A DNA stretch of 9,040 bases. It comes from CAG-877 sp963589235 (lineage in GTDB: Bacteria > Bacillota_I > Bacilli_A > RF39 > UBA660). The notes under the pieces were generated by a model. The model ran no database searches and was not told where the DNA came from. It saw nothing but the letters and a program-made list of their open reading frames with translations. The stretch is from the NCBI GenBank assembly GCA_963589235.1, contig CAVAJX010000126.1:1-9040 (forward strand), in the 5' to 3' direction. The translations under genes and the position numbers were made by a program. Of the stretch, positions 6,011 through 9,040 are shown one piece after another (positions within the stretch are counted from its first letter, which is position 1; every line of letters begins with the position of its first letter).

Positions 6011-6715
6011 ATGAAAAAGAAAATATTTAGAATTGGGTTTTGTATATTAATTTTTACATTAACTTGTTTAGTATTTTTAAATAGTAATTTTTTTGAAAAA
6101 AAAAGGGAAGAATATAATAAGGAACAAGTTACTGTAAAGTATGAAAAAATAGCTGATGAAGTTGAAGAGTCTAATACTATTTTAGAATATCAAAAACAAT
6201 TTAATAATGATGATATTTTAGGTGAGTTATCTATTCCTAATACAAATTTAAAAGTACCTGTTGCACAGAGTTCTAATAATGAATACTATTTAAATCATTT
6301 ACTTGATAAAAGTTATAATACACTTGGTAGTATATTTTTAGATTATAGGAATAAAATTACAGATAGAAAAATAATTATCTATGGTCATAATTCACAAAAT
6401 GTTGTGACAGAGTTTCAATTATTAGAAAAATATATGAGTAAAGATTATTATGATAGTCATAGTGATATTTATTTAAAGACTGTTGATGATGAGTATCATT
6501 ATAAAATATTTTCTGTTTATATAGCTGTTACTGATTATAGACATGTTAATTTAAAATTAGCTGGTGATAAGTATGCTGAACATTTATCTTGGCTAAAGAG
6601 TCAGTCTATGTATGATACTTCTGTTGAGGTAAATGATGAAGATATTTTAGTTTTACAAACATGTTACTATGATCCAGTGGGTTCATATTTAATAGTAGCA
6701 GCTAAAAAAGTATAA
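6011..6715 (+). CDS. srtB: Class B sortase, catalytic Arg position occupied by Tyr
   Basis: Membrane transpeptidase of 234 aa that should cut the sorting signal of surface proteins between Thr and Gly and join them to the cell envelope. Residues 5-24 form one N-terminal membrane segment, leaving the catalytic domain outside. Class B marks are IPNTNLKVPVAQSSNNEYYL, GSIFLDYRN (106-114) and IIIYGHNSQ (121-129, catalytic His126). An F..L..Y segment, a long loop before the last strands and VLQTC (214-218, catalytic Cys218) follow. Class B enzymes normally have Arg eight residues after this Cys; here that residue is Tyr226 (codon TAT), and no Arg lies between Cys218 and the end. AGAGGG precedes the ATG by six bases. 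It lies 72 bases after the second PPNTG protein and is probably cotranscribed with it. C. difficile SrtB is known to accept (S/P)PxTG, which fits the neighbouring substrates. The class call is firm; activity is uncertain. Confidence 0.9.
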   Translation: MKKKIFRIGFCILIFTLTCLVFLNSNFFEKKREEYNKEQVTVKYEKIADEVEESNTILEYQKQFNNDDILGELSIPNTNLKVPVAQSSNNEYYLNHLLDKSYNTLGSIFLDYRNKITDRKIIIYGHNSQNVVTEFQLLEKYMSKDYYDSHSDIYLKTVDDEYHYKIFSVYIAVTDYRHVNLKLAGDKYAEHLSWLKSQSMYDTSVEVNDEDILVLQTCYYDPVGSYLIVAAKKV

Positions 6716-6721
6716 AAAAAT

Positions 6722-6746
6722 AGGTTCAATGATGAACCTTTTTTTT
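6722..6746. terminator. Bidirectional terminator between converging operons
   Basis: AGGTTCA (6722-6728) and TGAACCT (6733-6739) form a perfect 7-bp stem with an ATGA loop. T-runs follow on the + side (6739-6746), and A-runs on the other side (6714-6720) become a T-run on the - strand. It lies just after the sortase stop and the stop of the - strand membrane-protein gene, so it can serve both. Confidence 0.9.
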
Positions 6747-6749
6747 GTG

Positions 6750-7088
6750 TTATTTTTTTTCTTTATCTAATAAGAGCCAGTATTGTTTATATAGTTTTTG
6801 AACACCATTTTCTAAGAAGTAATAATAAAATATGTATGGTATAAAAAGTATAAAAGTAGCGGCAAATAAAACATATAGATAAATATTATTAGTTAGTAAA
6901 CCAAATAATAGAAATAGAATAGTCATACTTCCTACAAATACTGTTACTATTAGGTGTACTAATCTTTCATGTTGAAAGAATTTTATTTGAGTTAGATGAT
7001 TATTAATAGTTTGACTTAAATTTGTATTTTTTTCATTAGAAATTATGTTGTCTATATCAGTTAAATATTCTTTTAAATTATCTTTCAT
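6750..7088 (-). CDS. Small two-helix membrane protein, function unknown
   Basis: A 112-aa protein. The N-terminal 40 residues are polar and charged, probably helical and cytoplasmic. Two strongly hydrophobic segments follow (about 43-65 and 69-91), separated by a very short turn (TNN), then a C-terminal tail FLENGVQKLYKQY ending in KEKK. The motifs FFQHERLVHLIVT and LENGVQKLY look familiar to me from uncharacterised short Firmicutes proteins, but I can assign no function. The start follows a good AAGGAG site that overlaps the gmk stop codon, with only nine bases between the two genes, so it is the last gene of the tmcAL-gmk operon. Nothing suggests a biochemical link to nucleotide metabolism beyond position. 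Confidence 0.8.
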   Translation of the reverse strand: MKDNLKEYLTDIDNIISNEKNTNLSQTINNHLTQIKFFQHERLVHLIVTVFVGSMTILFLLFGLLTNNIYLYVLFAATFILFIPYIFYYYFLENGVQKLYKQYWLLLDKEKK

Positions 7089-7097
7089 ATTTACTCC

Positions 7098-7775
7098 TTA
7101 AATTTTATTTGTAAGAGATTCATTTACATAATCTTCTTCCATTAATAATTCGTGAATTTCTTCTTCTTTTGTATCTAGATATACTTCTTCAATACGATTA
7201 ACACTACATTTTTCAGCTTTAATTATAGAAGCAACTTTATCTACAGTTTCTTCTAAGTCATCATTTATGACTACATAGTTATATTTAGTTACTTCGTTTA
7301 TTTCTTTATATGTTTTATGGAAACGTTCCATTAATTTATCATTACTGTCAGTATTACGTTTTTTTAATCTTTTTACTAGTGTTTTTATTGATGGTGGCAT
7401 AATAAAGATAAATATTGATTCTGGTAATAATTTTTTTATGTTACTAGCACCTTCAATTTCAATTTCTAATATTACATCTATTCCTTGTTCTAATTTTTCT
7501 TTTATAGGTCCTTTTGGAGTACCATAATAATTACCAACGTATTCAGTGTATTCTAAGAAATAGCCTTCTTTTATTTTTTCTTCAAAATCTTCTTTAGTTA
7601 CAAAATTGTATGTTACACCTGGAATGTCATTAGTTCTTTTTGGCCTTGAGGTAGTAGAAACTGAAAGCCAAAGATTTTTTTCTTTTTTCAATAATTCAGC
7701 AATTACTGTTCCTTTTCCGCCACCTGATGGTGATGATATAACTATTACTTGTCCTGTTTTTTTACTTTTAATCAT
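7098..7775 (-). CDS. gmk: Guanylate kinase
   Basis: Cytoplasmic enzyme that phosphorylates GMP to GDP with ATP, feeding GTP, dGTP and (p)ppGpp pools. The 225-aa protein has a P-loop (SSPSGGGKGTV, 14-24, Lys21) and the GMP-binding region STTSRPKR (Arg44, Arg47) with Tyr56 and LEYTEYVGNYYGTP. It also has PPSIKTLVKRLKKRNTDS at the lid and VVINDDLEETV near the end. Several usual residues are replaced: the Gly opening the P-loop is Ser15, the RxGE after the second Arg is RTND, and the IDxQG segment is IEIEG (105-109). The core is otherwise typical. An acidic extension of about 35 residues makes it longer than the usual ~205 aa. Its ATG lies inside the end of tmcAL with an 8-base overlap (ATGATTAA), and the ribosome site GGAGAAG lies within tmcAL, suggesting translational coupling. 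Confidence 0.95.
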   Translation of the reverse strand: MIKSKKTGQVIVISSPSGGGKGTVIAELLKKEKNLWLSVSTTSRPKRTNDIPGVTYNFVTKEDFEEKIKEGYFLEYTEYVGNYYGTPKGPIKEKLEQGIDVILEIEIEGASNIKKLLPESIFIFIMPPSIKTLVKRLKKRNTDSNDKLMERFHKTYKEINEVTKYNYVVINDDLEETVDKVASIIKAEKCSVNRIEEVYLDTKEEEIHELLMEEDYVNESLTNKI

Positions 7776-8919
7776 TTTCTTCTCCTTTTATTATTCTTTG
7801 ATATTCTTGGTTTACTAATTTTTCTTGATTATCTTCTGTTAAAGAGTATATTTTAGTTGTTTCAATTTCAAACTCTAACATTGGATCTTTTTCTTTACTT
7901 ATTTTACTTATTAAAGGAATGTCTAATTCTTTTTTGATACTATTTAGATAAGAACTTCCTTTTTTATTTAAACCTAGAATTCTAATGTAAGATATTTTTT
8001 CGAACTGATTCTTTTTTTCTTTAGTAAAATTACATAATATATGTAGTAACATTCTTGATAATTTGTTGTAAGTGTATCTTTTACTTTTTATACTATTAAT
8101 TAATTCATCATATGAGGTTGCTTTTATGATGCTTTTCTTTAATGATTTGTCTATTCCTTCATCTACCATGTTATAGATAGATAGGTCATTTTCAGTAATT
8201 ATTTTATATTTTAGATATGGAAAATAATCATCTATATAATGAAGATTATTTAAGTATTCGAAAGAATATTTTGGTACTTGGCTTGAGATGTCTTCATTTT
8301 CTTTTAAAGCTTTTCTGATAGCTGTTGCGGCTGAGATAGTACCATTTATATCTTCATCATGGTAGTTAGTAGTCCTTTTTATTGTTTCTGGAACTATATT
8401 ATAGTTATTTTTTATAATTGTTTTTAGGTAGCTAACGCCTAGTAAGTCGTTTGGTGTTTTTATACTTTCATTTGTTAGATCTTTAATGGCTTTTGAGATA
8501 GCAGTTGGATAATTTTCTCCGAACTTAGAATATATTTTTACTAATTTGTCAAAGTCAGGATTATTTATTTGGGTTTTAGCAATTAAATTTAGAGTATCAA
8601 TATTATCTGATTCACTACCAAAGACAATTTTATTTACTTTTAGTTTTTCTAGTAAAGTTATAGCGCCATAGCTAAAGTAGTCCGCACTTTGAGTTGCGAA
8701 AGGAAAAGGTAATTCAATTACTAAGTCACAACCTGCTTTTAGAGCTATTTCAGTACGTTTCCATTTATCAATTATAGAAACATCACCACGTTCTGTAAAG
8801 TTTCCAGTCATGACTAATACTATTATGTGATCTTTATATTTTTCTTTAATTTTATTTATATGATATAAGTGACCATTGTGAAATGGATTATACTCTGCAA
8901 TAATACCGATACTTTTCAT
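7768..8919 (-). CDS. tmcAL: tRNA(Met) cytidine acetate ligase (YlbM family)
   Basis: Cytoplasmic enzyme that activates acetate with ATP and acetylates the wobble cytidine (C34) of elongator tRNA-Met to ac4C, which helps keep the anticodon from misreading Ile codons. The 383-aa protein opens with GIIAEYNPFHNGH (5-17), whose HNGH matches the HxGH nucleotidyltransferase signature. Family segments follow: MTGNFTERGD (37-46), IELPFPFATQSADYFSYGA (68-86), TPNDLLGVSYLK (155-166) and ISAATAIRKAL (195-205). Length is slightly below the roughly 415 aa of the B. subtilis protein, with the difference in the less conserved C-terminal half. GAGGT precedes the ATG by seven bases. It is the first gene of the leftward operon and overlaps gmk. 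Confidence 0.95.
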   Translation of the reverse strand: MKSIGIIAEYNPFHNGHLYHINKIKEKYKDHIIVLVMTGNFTERGDVSIIDKWKRTEIALKAGCDLVIELPFPFATQSADYFSYGAITLLEKLKVNKIVFGSESDNIDTLNLIAKTQINNPDFDKLVKIYSKFGENYPTAISKAIKDLTNESIKTPNDLLGVSYLKTIIKNNYNIVPETIKRTTNYHDEDINGTISAATAIRKALKENEDISSQVPKYSFEYLNNLHYIDDYFPYLKYKIITENDLSIYNMVDEGIDKSLKKSIIKATSYDELINSIKSKRYTYNKLSRMLLHILCNFTKEKKNQFEKISYIRILGLNKKGSSYLNSIKKELDIPLISKISKEKDPMLEFEIETTKIYSLTEDNQEKLVNQEYQRIIKGEEND

Positions 8920-8944
8920 TTTTATACCTCATTTCTTGTTTAAT

Positions 8945-8973
8945 AGTTTAACATAAATAATAGTAAAATACAA
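8945..8973 (-). promoter_or_regulatory. Likely promoter of the tmcAL-gmk operon
   Basis: On the - strand: TTGTAT (8968-8973) as a weak -35, a 17-base spacer and TAAACT (8945-8950) as the -10, preceded by TG one base upstream (extended -10). It leads to a leader of about 20 nt before the tmcAL start. The region is so AT-rich that chance matches are likely, hence moderate confidence. I see no gene in the remaining bases to 9040. Confidence 0.5.
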
Positions 8974-9040
8974 TTTAGAGAAGAGCAGTAAAAAAGAGTA
9001 AATAAATTTGTTTTATTAAAAATAGGTAAAATTTATAAAA

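Noticed and set aside
7606..7818. 70-codon open frame on the + strand over gmk/tmcAL
   Set aside because: Antisense to the conserved P-loop region of gmk; the translated sequence matches nothing I recognise.
1..9040. Mycoplasma-type genetic code with TGA as Trp
   Set aside because: All genes close at TAA or TAG at sensible family lengths, and Trp residues are TGG. No gene needs TGA readthrough.

Overview
The window looks like chromosome from a low-GC member of the Firmicutes/Bacilli. It is very AT-rich, with third codon positions almost all A or T. It uses the standard code: stops are TAA or TAG and tryptophan is TGG, so this is not a code-4 mollicute. A polA-mutM pair, a tmcAL (ylbM-type) gene and a class B sortase with PPNTG-bearing surface proteins all fit a gut-type Bacilli or Clostridia lineage, possibly one of the uncultured small-genome groups. 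Species cannot be named from the sequence alone.

Layout. (1) Positions 1-1403, + strand: the 3' end of polA, then mutM, two DNA replication/repair genes in one operon, closed by a terminator at 1413-1440. (2) Positions 1407-6715, + strand: a surface-protein island. Two secreted proteins each carry a signal peptide and a C-terminal PPNTG sorting signal. The first is a beta-helix protein of 783 aa. The second is a MucBP-domain protein of 562 aa when its start is placed at 4250. A class B sortase gene follows. Each surface gene is preceded by a copy of the same ~240-base module: terminator hairpin, strong sigma-A promoter and a ~140-nt 5' leader. (3) A probably bidirectional terminator at 6722-6746 separates the converging halves. 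(4) Positions 6750-8919, - strand: an operon read right to left, tmcAL (tRNA-Met ac4C34 formation), gmk (GMP to GDP) and a 112-aa two-helix membrane protein of unknown function. Its promoter is at 8945-8973.

The coherent system is the middle island. The sortase presumably anchors the two adjacent PPNTG proteins, and both surface genes appear to be controlled by the same promoter and the same leader RNA. In both copies the leader can fold into three small hairpins, plus a 10-bp helix that would cover the ribosome-binding site. Several differences between the copies preserve pairing. This shared leader is the best candidate for something undescribed. The second point is that the sortase has His126 and Cys218 but a tyrosine (Tyr226) where the catalytic arginine of class B sortases normally lies.

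No RNA genes, insertion sequences, CRISPR arrays or integrases were seen. All statements about folding and homology come from reading by eye; no searches were run.
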